Positions 25,140 to 33,569 of a stretch of DNA of 64,000 bases are shown here, piece after piece. The notes beneath the pieces were generated by a model. The model ran no database searches. It saw only the letters and a program-made list of their open reading frames with translations, and was not told the origin of the DNA. Each line of letters begins with the position of its first letter. Positions within the stretch are counted from its first letter, which is position 1. The translations under genes were made by a program, and so were the position numbers. This stretch comes from Pseudomonadota bacterium (GTDB lineage Bacteria; Pseudomonadota; Alphaproteobacteria; Acetobacterales; Acetobacteraceae). Location of the stretch: NCBI GenBank assembly GCA_021809435.1, contig JAKBAD010000006.1, forward strand, positions 84,242-148,241, in the 5' to 3' direction.

Positions 25140-25604
25140 TCATTGGCGGCGGGGCGGGGTGGGTGCGGGCAACAGCTCATTCAAATGCCCCCACAACTCA
25201 TCATCGGGCGTCTTCACCAAATCCTTGGCCACCACTCCCGTCAGCTTGGTCAGGGCCTCGGGGGTCAGCGCGTTTTTCACCATCGTTAGCGTGTGCGTTG
25301 GGGCGGCGATGATCAGCGCATCGCACGTCTCCGCCAGCCCGTTCACCTCGTCAGTCACCATTTTGGCAAAGCGCTCAGCCTCCAGCGTTTGCGGGTCGTG
25401 GCGCGGCTGTAATCCGTGATGCACGGTGGCATCGCTGTGAAACGCCGCTCCTGGTCGGTCGCTTCGCAAATCCGACGACTGCTTGTGCGCCGCCGCCGAT
25501 TCAATCCGCCGCACGGTTCGCAAAACATGATGCTCATCCGCGCGCACAATCCGCGCATGCTCGGCATCGGCAACCACTACAAGGTGTTTTTTTCGGGTGG
25601 GCAT
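25140..25604 (-). CDS. Host-attachment-type protein
   Basis: 154 residues, resembling the host attachment protein family (named from an Agrobacterium attachment locus; biochemical role unknown). Features seen: N-terminal beta strand KKHLVVVADAEHARIVRA, the FHSDATVHHGLQPRHDPQTL segment, AERFAKMVTDEVN, and an ALIIAAPTHTLTMVKNAL strand-helix, giving a fold reminiscent of eRF1-type domains. GGAGGG lies about 7 bases upstream. It stands alone between decayed regions. Confidence 0.75.
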   Translation of the reverse strand: MPTRKKHLVVVADAEHARIVRADEHHVLRTVRRIESAAAHKQSSDLRSDRPGAAFHSDATVHHGLQPRHDPQTLEAERFAKMVTDEVNGLAETCDALIIAAPTHTLTMVKNALTPEALTKLTGVVAKDLVKTPDDELWGHLNELLPAPTPPRRQ

Positions 25605-25969
25605 GGTCTATCCCTCCAATTAATCTTGCTATTTTACGCCACGGCCTCTCGCCAGGGTTTGACGTGAATCAAAACTGATCCTGCATCCTGAATCCTGTAT
25701 CAAAATCAATGCCAGCGGCGCCTGCTCCTGCTATAAGCTCGCCGGATTCCGACGGGAGACCGGTAAGAGAGAGCGGCTGTGCCTAAAAACGCGCGATGGG
25801 CCGCGCACCTTCCTTGCAGCCGTCGCGCCTCGTGCCGTCCTCTTCCTCCAGGCCGTGTGCCATCGCCAATTCGTGCGTGCGCTCTGATATTTTTTGCGCC
25901 GGGGAAAAAGTCATTGGTGCTTTCATCATCTTTCATTCGCACCGGCGCCGCCGTGCGCTGCGCCGGTCT
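25605..25969. other. Intergenic region without a recognisable gene
   Basis: About 365 bases between the host-attachment-type gene and the dehydrogenase fragment. Frames here are short and do not resemble the missing N-terminal half of the dehydrogenase, which suggests that half was replaced or deleted rather than merely frameshifted. Confidence 0.4.
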
Positions 25970-26557
25970 ATCCCCGAGCGTTTCTCGGACATCGAGGCGG
26001 CGCCGCTGCTATGCGCCGGTCTCATTGGCTACCGCACGCTGCGCGCTGGCGGCGATGCACGCCAGATCGGCATTTACGGCTTCGGCGCCGCCGCCCACAT
26101 CGCCGCCCAGGTGGCGCGCTTCGAGGGGCGCAAGGTCTATGGCTTTACCCGCCCGGGTGATCGCGTCGCCCAGGATTTTGCCCGAGCCATCACCGGCGGC
26201 TGGACTGGCGGGTCGGATGAACTGCCACCCGAACCACTCGACGCCGCGCTGATTTTCGCCCCGATCGGCGCCCTGGTGCCCGCCGCGCTCCGCGCCCTGG
26301 CGCCTGGTGGGATTGTGGTGTGCGGCGGCATCCACATGAGCGACATCCCGGCCTTCCCTTATGAAATCCTCTGGGGTGAGCGTTCCATCTGCTCGGTTGC
26401 CAACCTTACCCGGCGCGATGCCGAGGAGTTTCTGCCCCTGGCCGCGCGCATCCCCATCCGTACCATCACCAAGCCCTACCGGCTCGAAGATGCCAACGCC
26501 GCCCTCGCAGATCTCCGCCAAGGCCGCCTCACGGGCGCCGCCGTGCTGATGCCCTGA
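25970..26557 (+). pseudogene. C-terminal fragment of zinc-type alcohol dehydrogenase (MDR family)
   Basis: Only the coenzyme-binding half remains: IPERFSDIEAAPLLCAGLIG, then the NAD fold IGIYGFGAAAHIAAQVAR and the C-terminal LEDANAALADLRQGRLTGAAV. The catalytic-zinc N-terminal domain (GHE motif and four-cysteine structural zinc site) is absent. The frame stays open upstream to about 25796, but that stretch is Arg/Ser-rich and unlike any dehydrogenase. About 196 homologous residues against roughly 330-350 for a complete enzyme. Almost certainly a non-functional remnant. Confidence 0.75.
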
Positions 26558-26676
26558 AAAAAAGCTGTGATATTACTAAAATTTTTGATTGTCCTTTTGC
26601 TGGTCAAGGGGCGATAAAATCCCGGGGCGTTTTCAACAAAGCGCAGCCTCCAAAAATATGTAATGATTTTATATCA

Positions 26677-27006
26677 TCACCCTTCCGCCGCCAGCGTTAC
26701 CGCCAACCCGTCAAGCGCCGCGCTCAGCACCAGCTGGCAGGCCAGGCGAGAATTTGGCCGCGGCTCCCGCAGCCCGCCAATCACCACGCTCTCCAACTCC
26801 CCAAATGGCGCCCGCGCCGCAGGGTTTTCCGGGTCATCGACATAAACATGGCAGGTCGCGCAGGTCAGGCAGCCCCCACATAACGCCCGCAACTCCATGA
26901 TCTTGCCGTCAAACAGGGCATCCATCAGCATCTGCCCGGGTATAAACCTTACCCGGTGCTGCTGCCCGTCACGCGTGGTGACAAGAATGGCCGGTCCGCC
27001 GCTCAG
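26677..27006 (-). CDS. [2Fe-2S] ferredoxin, adrenodoxin-like, probable CTG start
   Basis: Small electron carrier. Cluster ligands are in RALCGGCLTCATCHVYVDD (C-x5-C-x2-C) with the fourth cysteine in SRLACQLVLS, the adrenodoxin-like layout. If started at the first ATG (26931), the protein loses the first beta strands of the ferredoxin fold. Upstream in frame, residues SGGPAILVTTRDGQQHRVRF supply them, but no ATG, GTG or TTG is available. A CTG at 27006 overlaps the sulfotransferase stop (CTGA) and has GGAGG 7 bases upstream, so I propose it as the start (109 residues). Reductase partner not identified in the window. Confidence 0.72.
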   Translation of the reverse strand: MSGGPAILVTTRDGQQHRVRFIPGQMLMDALFDGKIMELRALCGGCLTCATCHVYVDDPENPAARAPFGELESVVIGGLREPRPNSRLACQLVLSAALDGLAVTLAAEG

Positions 27007-28160
27007 CGTCTTGCCTCCAGCACGGCGCGCTCCACGCCGAGCGCCAGCAGGCGCCCGTCATCCTCGGTTGGCTCCCGCCATGTGCGGGTAGAGAGAGACA
27101 GCACGTGACCTTTGCGCAAAAATATCCCCGCCGCGTGCCCCACCAGCGTGCAGCGTCCCTCATCGCCCGGTGTCAGCGCCAAACTCAGCATCTGCCCATC
27201 CAAATACAGCGAAATATCCTCCACCCCCACATTGGGAGCCATGTGCAGCAGGCTCAATGTCACCAGCATATCACCCCCGCCGGCGGCATTGAAATACAGG
27301 CTCGCGCCGTCCGGCCCGCCCATCCATCTGAACTGCCCCCGCTCATCCGCCTCCGCGCCATACCAGCCGCTGCCGGTCACTGTTCCGCCCATTTCCAGAA
27401 CGCAGGGCAAGGCTGGTTGCACGGGCACTGTACCAAAATACCGGTCGCTCAGCAGGTCCTCCATCATCATCGCTCGCGCCTGCTCAAACCGTGCGCTCAC
27501 CACGCGGTATAACTCCAGATCAATCAGATTCCGCTCCCGTATCGCCTCGATCACCGCGGGTGCGATTTCATCGAGCTTCCAGTTCCGGTGGGTGCGGTTC
27601 TCAACCAGCCCGGCGCGCATGCGCGGCAGGCGCAAATGCCAGCAGACCGCGTCCAGGCTGTCTTGCAGCCGTTCATAAAGCCCAATCGAGAAAAACCGCT
27701 CCAGCATGGCCATGCGCCCAGCCACGAATGCGGCCGCCTCCGCTGGCTCTCGCGTTCCCGGTCCCTCCAGCCCCAAAACATGGCGCGCTTGTTCATTGCA
27801 GGTCGTCGCCATGATTTGTGGAGCGTCAGAGGTCACAAATGCCTCCAGCGTCATCGGCGGGCAGTTTGCCACCACACCCGATCCGCTCCGTTGCAACTGG
27901 TCGAAGAAGAAATAGGCCGAAAGTACTCGCGTCACCGGGTTACGCATCAGCGTGAAACGCTGGCGTCCAATGCCCAGCTTTTCGTCCCAGTCGAAGGGTA
28001 AATGTCCGAACACGAACGCGTAAGGTGCTAGGTCCGGCACAGCCTCGATTCCACCCTGTGTGCGGATCTCATAAGTCCTCTCCACGCCCAGCAGCGCCTC
28101 AAATTGCCGGGCCACCGCATTTCCCGCGCATTTGGGGATGTGATTCATCAGCACGTTCAT
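27003..28160 (-). CDS. Sulfotransferase family protein
   Basis: 385 residues. N-terminal PAPS 5'-phosphosulfate loop NHIPKCAGNAV at 6-16 and 3'-phosphate motif LMRNPVTRVLSAYFFF, with Arg73 and Ser81 in the expected places. These are the hallmarks of Golgi-type/heparan-like sulfotransferases found in bacterial polysaccharide clusters. The C-terminal 150 residues are an extra beta-rich domain. Start overlaps the upstream glycosyltransferase stop by 4 bases. It likely sulfates a surface glycan made by its neighbours; the acceptor is unknown. Confidence 0.8.
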   Translation of the reverse strand: MNVLMNHIPKCAGNAVARQFEALLGVERTYEIRTQGGIEAVPDLAPYAFVFGHLPFDWDEKLGIGRQRFTLMRNPVTRVLSAYFFFDQLQRSGSGVVANCPPMTLEAFVTSDAPQIMATTCNEQARHVLGLEGPGTREPAEAAAFVAGRMAMLERFFSIGLYERLQDSLDAVCWHLRLPRMRAGLVENRTHRNWKLDEIAPAVIEAIRERNLIDLELYRVVSARFEQARAMMMEDLLSDRYFGTVPVQPALPCVLEMGGTVTGSGWYGAEADERGQFRWMGGPDGASLYFNAAGGGDMLVTLSLLHMAPNVGVEDISLYLDGQMLSLALTPGDEGRCTLVGHAAGIFLRKGHVLSLSTRTWREPTEDDGRLLALGVERAVLEARR

Positions 28161-29326
28161 GGCGTGAGCGCCGCTCTCTCGCGCGCCTCAAGCCGTGCCG
28201 CCACGGCGTTTAGCAGCGTGCCAGCAAATGCCGCCCAGCCATACCGCGCGGCTTGGTGCTTGAGTGCCGCGCCCAGCCTGGCCATGGTATTCTTGGGCAT
28301 GGTCTCCATATGCCGAAAAGCCCGGCCGAAATCGCTCAGTGAGAACGGGTCGAAATACATCTCGTCAGGCAGCCCGAACTCCACCAGGCTTGAGCTGCGC
28401 GCCGTAATCACCGGGCAGCCCGCCGCCATCGCCTCGATCACCGGTAGCCCGAACCCTTCGAACAGCGAGGGGAAAATGGCAAAGCGCGCATGGCGCAGCA
28501 GCGCCCATTTATCCGCCTCGCTGACAAAATCGGTAAAATGAATGCTCTCCCGCCAGGGCGAATTGATGGTCAGCTCGCCAAACACGTCGTCAAAGCTTTG
28601 CCCCCAGCCCTTACGCCCCACAAACACCAAGGCAATCCTGTCGGCGAGGTCGCCGTGGTTGAGCATATACTCCGCCACCAGCCGCAAATTTTTGCGCGGC
28701 TCAACCGTGCCCAGCACCACGGCATAGTTCATGCGCTGGGCGGGCTCTTCGCCGGGGGGCGGGCGCACACCCAGCGGCGCTACCACACAGCGCTCCGCGT
28801 CCAAGCCCAGATACAGCTTGGCATCAGCGGCCGTTGCTTCTGAAACACAGCACACCACCTCCGAGCTTTCGCCATCGCGCGCCAGAGCCTGGGTGTGCAC
28901 ATGCGCCGCCCAGCCCTGGTGCAGCTCGGGCATCAGCATGGCCGAGAGGTCATGAAACACCACCGCCTCGACATCAAAAAACCTGTGTGCGGTTTTGATG
29001 TTGGGAAACAGGCCAACGGTTGCCGCCGCCACGCCCGAAAAATCGCCAATACTGCCCAGCTGCGCAAAGCCGTTCTCCAGCAGCACCTCCAAATAGGCTC
29101 CGTTGGCTTCCTCAATCGCGGTCATCAGCGCGGCTGGGTCGATCACCACGCCGCGCGCGAAAAAATAACTATGCTCGGGCAGTGCGCGGTAAATCTCGCG
29201 GGCCAGATTGGCGGTGACATTGGCAATCCCCGTCCAGGCCAGCTCCATCAGCGCCGATACATCCACAAACACCGCTGCCCCGCACCCGCGTATCCGCGCC
29301 GCCGCGCTGGTAAGCCCCTCATTCAT
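28157..29326 (-). CDS. Glycosyltransferase, GT4-like
   Basis: 389 residues with a GT-B fold. The C-terminal donor-binding motif FPSLFEGFGLPVIEAMAAGC contains the E-x7-E pair. LGTVEPRKNLRLVAEYML is the usual GT4 inter-domain strand. It transfers a sugar from a nucleotide donor during surface polysaccharide assembly; donor and acceptor cannot be read. Overlaps both neighbours by 4 bases. Confidence 0.85.
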   Translation of the reverse strand: MNEGLTSAAARIRGCGAAVFVDVSALMELAWTGIANVTANLAREIYRALPEHSYFFARGVVIDPAALMTAIEEANGAYLEVLLENGFAQLGSIGDFSGVAAATVGLFPNIKTAHRFFDVEAVVFHDLSAMLMPELHQGWAAHVHTQALARDGESSEVVCCVSEATAADAKLYLGLDAERCVVAPLGVRPPPGEEPAQRMNYAVVLGTVEPRKNLRLVAEYMLNHGDLADRIALVFVGRKGWGQSFDDVFGELTINSPWRESIHFTDFVSEADKWALLRHARFAIFPSLFEGFGLPVIEAMAAGCPVITARSSSLVEFGLPDEMYFDPFSLSDFGRAFRHMETMPKNTMARLGAALKHQAARYGWAAFAGTLLNAVAARLEARERAALTP

Positions 29327-30618
29327 GCCAGCAGCGCCTTTCTGCGCGCCAGCAGCGTTTCGCGTAGCACATCAAATCCATAATGATCGCGGATGAACTG
29401 CCAAGCCGCCCGCGCTCGGCGCTCATGCTCATCGGGCGCCATCGCGGCCGCCGCCGCCAGCGCCGCGCTCACCTCCCGGTGGTCCACCATGTTCCAGCTC
29501 AGCCCGCCCAGCCCATAAGCCTCGGCCGTCTGCAACGGAATTGGCGCCCGCGTTGCCGCCATCACCACCGCATGGCCGGGCAGGATGTAGTCCGCCATCG
29601 CCGTTATGGCGGGGCTGATTGGCACCAGCCCCGCGGCCATCGCCTCCTGCATTGGCAGTCCCTGGCCCTCGGCGGCGCTGGTGCAGACGTAAAAATCCGC
29701 CGCCCGGTAAAGGTTGCTCAGGGCGTCTGGCGTCAAATGCTCGGGCACCACCAGAATATTGGCGCAATCCATGAATGAAAATGGTACGCCGATCCGCTCG
29801 AACGCCCGCGGCATCTGCTCGCGCAGCGCCAGGCGCAGGGCATCTTGCGTATCCGCCAGCACCAGCTTGATAATCAGCAAATCAGCGCGCCGCTGCCGGC
29901 GTAGAAAACTCTGAAACCCGAGCAGCAGCGCGCCAATATTCTTGCGCGGATCGCTGGGGTTGAATACCGAAACAAACACCCGCCCGCCGGCCGCCCGCGT
30001 CTCATGGGCGCGCAGCAGGGTGGCCTGTTCCAGGCGGGGCGCGCCGGTGCTCTCCACCAATGCCGCCACCGCTTGGCGGGTCAGTTCAAACCCGGCCATC
30101 CGTGCCACGCGGCCCGCCGCCAACCGCCGGCGCGGCGGCGCGCGCCCGGTCTCGATTGGCGCTGGCAAAACCTCCACATGGCCAAGCCCGTGCCCCTCGA
30201 ACACCTGTTTGGTATAGGTGCAGCCCACCCAAACCTCGTCGGCCAGCCGCAGCATGCGCACATAGTCGTTCATTGGGTTGGCCCGGCGTGGATGATCCTG
30301 CGCCAGTTCACCCAAGGTTGGCAGGCGGTCGAATTCCCATGCCACATGCGCGACATTGGCCGCCCCCTTGAGCAGCCTGATCTCCTCATAAGGCTTGAAC
30401 GCCACATGCAGCGGCCGTGCTGCCCCGCGTGCGCCCAGATCGGCATAGCTGGCATAAATCTCAGGCATCATCAGCTCTTCCGCCGCCAGTTCGCTGGCCT
30501 CGAACAGTTTCTGGAATTTCTGACAAACCGAGCCATAGGAATAATGCGCGAACCCCAGCGGCAGATAAACATGCCCTTCGGCAAGAGCTTTGCGCGTGCG
30601 GTGACTGTAATAAATCAC
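29323..30618 (-). CDS. Glycosyltransferase, GT4-like
   Basis: 431 residues, GT-B fold. The donor motif is a variant: CTSAAEGQGLPMQEAMAAGL, with Glu in both expected positions and SPAITAMADYI following. VFVSVFNPSDPRKNIGALL is the GT4 hinge strand. The start is GTG at 30618 with GGGAGGG about 6 bases upstream. First of the tightly overlapped four-gene set (two glycosyltransferases, sulfotransferase, ferredoxin). Confidence 0.83.
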   Translation of the reverse strand: MIYYSHRTRKALAEGHVYLPLGFAHYSYGSVCQKFQKLFEASELAAEELMMPEIYASYADLGARGAARPLHVAFKPYEEIRLLKGAANVAHVAWEFDRLPTLGELAQDHPRRANPMNDYVRMLRLADEVWVGCTYTKQVFEGHGLGHVEVLPAPIETGRAPPRRRLAAGRVARMAGFELTRQAVAALVESTGAPRLEQATLLRAHETRAAGGRVFVSVFNPSDPRKNIGALLLGFQSFLRRQRRADLLIIKLVLADTQDALRLALREQMPRAFERIGVPFSFMDCANILVVPEHLTPDALSNLYRAADFYVCTSAAEGQGLPMQEAMAAGLVPISPAITAMADYILPGHAVVMAATRAPIPLQTAEAYGLGGLSWNMVDHREVSAALAAAAAMAPDEHERRARAAWQFIRDHYGFDVLRETLLARRKALLA

Positions 30619-30648
30619 ACAAATCCCTCCCTGGTCATGGGGCGCGGC

Positions 30649-31500
30649 TCAGCCAAACCGCCGCAACCGCGTCCAGGCGCGTATGGCGGTCAGCGCGGGC
30701 AGTTGCAGTCCCGCCCCCCCGCGCAGGCTTGCCACCGCTTCGTCCGAGAACACCACCTCGCGCACCACCTCGTCCAACTGGTCCGGATCTCTGCTCAACC
30801 GTGTCAGCCGTGTCTGCATGCCATCCTCGTCCGCCCGCCGGCGCAGCACGTGTACATAAAGCAGGCCAATTGCCGTTGCCGCGTCATATTGCCGCGCGAC
30901 CAGTTCCAGGGCCTCACTTAGCTCCTGGGCAAAAGTCTCAAGCTCGGCTGGCGTTGCCGCCCGCCTGGTGCCAATCACCGCCGCCACCAGGTTGGCCGCT
31001 TTCACCTCTTCGCCTGGCTCGGCCCGCCGTGGCGGGCGCGAGGGCAGGGTGATCTCCAGCTGCCCCAAAATCGCCTCACCGGCTTCGCCCAGCACGCGCA
31101 CGGCCAGCTTGTGGCGCCCGCCATCAAAAAACCGCCCCGGGATTGCCAGATGAAACCCGTAATGCCCATCGCCGTAATTCACCGCCACCAAGTCACCGCG
31201 AAAGCGCAGCGCGGTATCGGTGGCAATCACCGTGTCGCCGGCCATCAATCCCACGGTCAGCCGCCGCTCGGGCCGTGCGGGCACTCTTACCCAGCCCACC
31301 ACATTCCAACGGGGGTCCAGCCCATCGACATACCCCTCCCAAACCGGTTTGGCCGGCTCATCACGGGCGAGTCGCACAGGCGGGTTCTCGGGCCGTGCCA
31401 CGGCCTGACCGCTCCGTGGCTTAAATGCCGCGAGCACCTTGCTTTCGCTCCATTCCGCCCGACCGCCGTCTATTTTTCTGAGGTTGGACAATTTCGCCAT
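30649..31500 (-). CDS. Hypothetical surface-glycan-associated protein with C-terminal DUF4214-like region
   Basis: 283 residues. The middle part (about 55-155) resembles the beta-sandwich modules found in large bacterial glycosyltransferases (WEGYVDGLDPRWNVVGWV, GHYGFHLAIPGRF). The C-terminal 80 residues (ATAIGLLYVHVLRRRADEDG) fit the helical DUF4214 pattern of a short repeat with R-x-x-D. No catalytic motif. It lies 31 bases upstream of the glycosyltransferase operon on the same strand, so it probably takes part in the same glycan system. Confidence 0.6.
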   Translation of the reverse strand: MAKLSNLRKIDGGRAEWSESKVLAAFKPRSGQAVARPENPPVRLARDEPAKPVWEGYVDGLDPRWNVVGWVRVPARPERRLTVGLMAGDTVIATDTALRFRGDLVAVNYGDGHYGFHLAIPGRFFDGGRHKLAVRVLGEAGEAILGQLEITLPSRPPRRAEPGEEVKAANLVAAVIGTRRAATPAELETFAQELSEALELVARQYDAATAIGLLYVHVLRRRADEDGMQTRLTRLSRDPDQLDEVVREVVFSDEAVASLRGGAGLQLPALTAIRAWTRLRRFG

Positions 31501-31691
31501 GGTATGTACTCAAAGCTTATGGTTGGTCCGGTAATCCACCCCCACATCCCAGCGAAATTCCCGCAAGGGTTGTTGCTCTGCGGTGGTTTTATTAATTACC
31601 GGTAAATAATTCCTTGCATTGATACCCTGAACCAGACAAGTTTCAACCATAAAATACAACCCAAGATCGTTATTTCTGGCGTTTCATCCTC

Positions 31692-32969
31692 ATGTTCAGC
31701 CGTGACGTCCCAGCGCTTTGCCTCATCGGCACATCAAATGCCGTTTATCGCCATGGCTACGCCCAGGCCTTGCGTGACAACCCGGCCTTTGCCCGCGTTG
31801 CCGATCTTTCCCTGGGGTCAAGCTCAAGCGCGTTATTTGCCTACCGGTTAGCTGAAATCGAAGTCTCCGGCTTTGATCTCTGCCTCCTCGATTTCGCCTG
31901 CAACGATACCTCTCTTCACGATGACGGCGCTCTCGATCTCATGGAGATCCAGTCGCAGCTTGAATTCGCCATTGCCGAGATCGCGGGCCAGGGTTGCCTG
32001 CCGGTATTGCTCATATTGCCTATCCGCAAAGCCCTGCCCGATGGCGGGGTGGTCGCCCAACTCTACCGTCAGGTGGCCGAACGGTGTTGCATTCCATTTC
32101 TCGACGGTTATGCCCTCTTGGGCACCCTCGCCGCCCAAGGGCTTCACCCATGGGATTTGTTCCAAGACGATATGCACCTCCATCCTGACGCCGCCCGTCC
32201 CATCGGCGCGGTCCTGGCCAGTGCCATGCGAGATATTTGGCACCGCTGCCGGCTCTTGGGCCAAACCGAGCTACCCGGCGCCCGCTATCGCTGCATCCAC
32301 GCGCCCGTTCTGGCTGGCGGCGGCCTGCCCCTCAAGCCTGTTGCCACCTCGCTGCTCACCGCCCAGAGCCTATGGCTCGCGGGCAGTGTCCACGCCGATC
32401 TGTCCCTGGCCGAAGATGAGGCAGTTACCGCCATCGCCCTGAATTTTGCCGGGTCTGACGGCGTGCTGGTCCTGTACGGCGAAACCACCACCCGCGTAAC
32501 GCTCACCATCGAACATTCACAAGGGCCGCGCGCGGTCTGCGGGGTCTTGCCTGTGCGCCCGGCGGTAAAAGCCAGGGCAGGGGCCTTGCGCCTCAGTCTT
32601 GAGCCGACCGCCGGGATAAATTCCCTCAGCCAGCGCTCGGGCTCTCCGCCTGAGGCCGCTCTGCTGGGCCTCATCATCCGCCGCCCTGCCCGCCTGACCA
32701 TGCCGTTGTTCTATCCAAAAGCGCCAGACTTGCTGAGTATTGCCGCCAGCGCCTTCACAGACCTTGCCTTCCCCCTGCAAGCTCTGCTCCCCCGCCATCT
32801 GGTTCGCGCCGCCTATCTCGCCCTGCTTCGGCGCGCTCCCGACCCCCACGGCGCCGAAACCGCGCAAGCCCTCCTTATCCAGCAAGGCCTTACCGTTGGC
32901 CTGCAGAAACTTCTGGAGCGTATCGTGACGTCTCCTGAATACCACCAACGCCCTGGCTCAACGGGGTAA
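31692..32969 (+). CDS. SGNH-hydrolase-like protein with C-terminal DUF4214-like segment
   Basis: 425 residues. N-terminal GDS(L)-like block I appears as CLIGTSNAVYRHGY and block V as DDMHLHPDAARPIG (D-x-x-H), with an intervening LLDFACNDTSLHD block, so the fold is probably SGNH, used by bacteria to add or remove acyl groups on glycans. The C-terminal LVRAAYLALLRRAPDPHGAE repeats the DUF4214 pattern of the divergent gene at 30649. Block I has Thr-Ser rather than Asp-Ser, so activity needs testing. The 191-base gap upstream is a divergent promoter region. It overlaps the convergent deformylase-like gene by 12 bases. Confidence 0.65.
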   Translation: MFSRDVPALCLIGTSNAVYRHGYAQALRDNPAFARVADLSLGSSSSALFAYRLAEIEVSGFDLCLLDFACNDTSLHDDGALDLMEIQSQLEFAIAEIAGQGCLPVLLILPIRKALPDGGVVAQLYRQVAERCCIPFLDGYALLGTLAAQGLHPWDLFQDDMHLHPDAARPIGAVLASAMRDIWHRCRLLGQTELPGARYRCIHAPVLAGGGLPLKPVATSLLTAQSLWLAGSVHADLSLAEDEAVTAIALNFAGSDGVLVLYGETTTRVTLTIEHSQGPRAVCGVLPVRPAVKARAGALRLSLEPTAGINSLSQRSGSPPEAALLGLIIRRPARLTMPLFYPKAPDLLSIAASAFTDLAFPLQALLPRHLVRAAYLALLRRAPDPHGAETAQALLIQQGLTVGLQKLLERIVTSPEYHQRPGSTG

Positions 32970-33497
32970 ACGCCGGGTTGCCCCCGTTGCTCTGGAGATG
33001 CTCAGCACGGATCCGTGCTTTTCCCATTTGCGGACCAGCCTGTCGCGTTTCAAACGTGACAGGCGTTGGGTCCAGAAAATACCGTCCAACTGATCGATTT
33101 CATGTTGAAGGCAAACGGCCAGCACCCCCTCTGCCTCCTCGACCATGGGGGTGCCGTCAAGGGTTTGATACGCCACGCGCACCCGGGCCGGCCGCTCAAC
33201 CAGTTCAACCGCCCCTGGCATGGAAACACTGCCCTCCTCGTGTGTCTGTGTCTCATGGGAGCGCCAGATGATCTCCGGGTTAACATAAAAACGCGCATCG
33301 CCCGGTGTCAGCTCGAGTACCGTGATGCGCCACAACGCGCCGATATGAGGGGCTGTGATCCCGATGCCGGGCGCTGCGCGCATCGTATCGAGAAGATCGC
33401 TGGCCAGGGTTTCCAGCGCCTCATTGAACGTCAGGATTGGTGCCGCCCGCTGGCGCAGGCGGGGATCGGGAAATTTCACAATGGGGCGGATGGACAT
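32958..33497 (-). CDS. Degenerate peptide deformylase homologue
   Basis: 179 residues, aligned without gaps to deformylase motifs but altered at the metal site. Motif 1 is GIGITAPHIG (His51 where Gln is normal). Motif 2 is EGSVSMPG, with Ser90 replacing the metal-binding cysteine. Motif 3 is HEIDQLDG: His132 and Glu133 are kept, but Gln136 replaces the second metal-binding histidine. Two of three metal ligands are missing, so normal deformylase activity is unlikely. The reading frame is intact and the fold residues are preserved, suggesting selection for another role. No second, canonical copy is in the window. Confidence 0.82.
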   Translation of the reverse strand: MSIRPIVKFPDPRLRQRAAPILTFNEALETLASDLLDTMRAAPGIGITAPHIGALWRITVLELTPGDARFYVNPEIIWRSHETQTHEEGSVSMPGAVELVERPARVRVAYQTLDGTPMVEEAEGVLAVCLQHEIDQLDGIFWTQRLSRLKRDRLVRKWEKHGSVLSISRATGATRRLPR

Positions 33498-33569
33498 GGC
33501 GCCAAACCGATCCTGAATCGGGCCTTCTCAGAAGCGGCTGTGCACAGCGCACGGCCCAAAGCCGCCACC

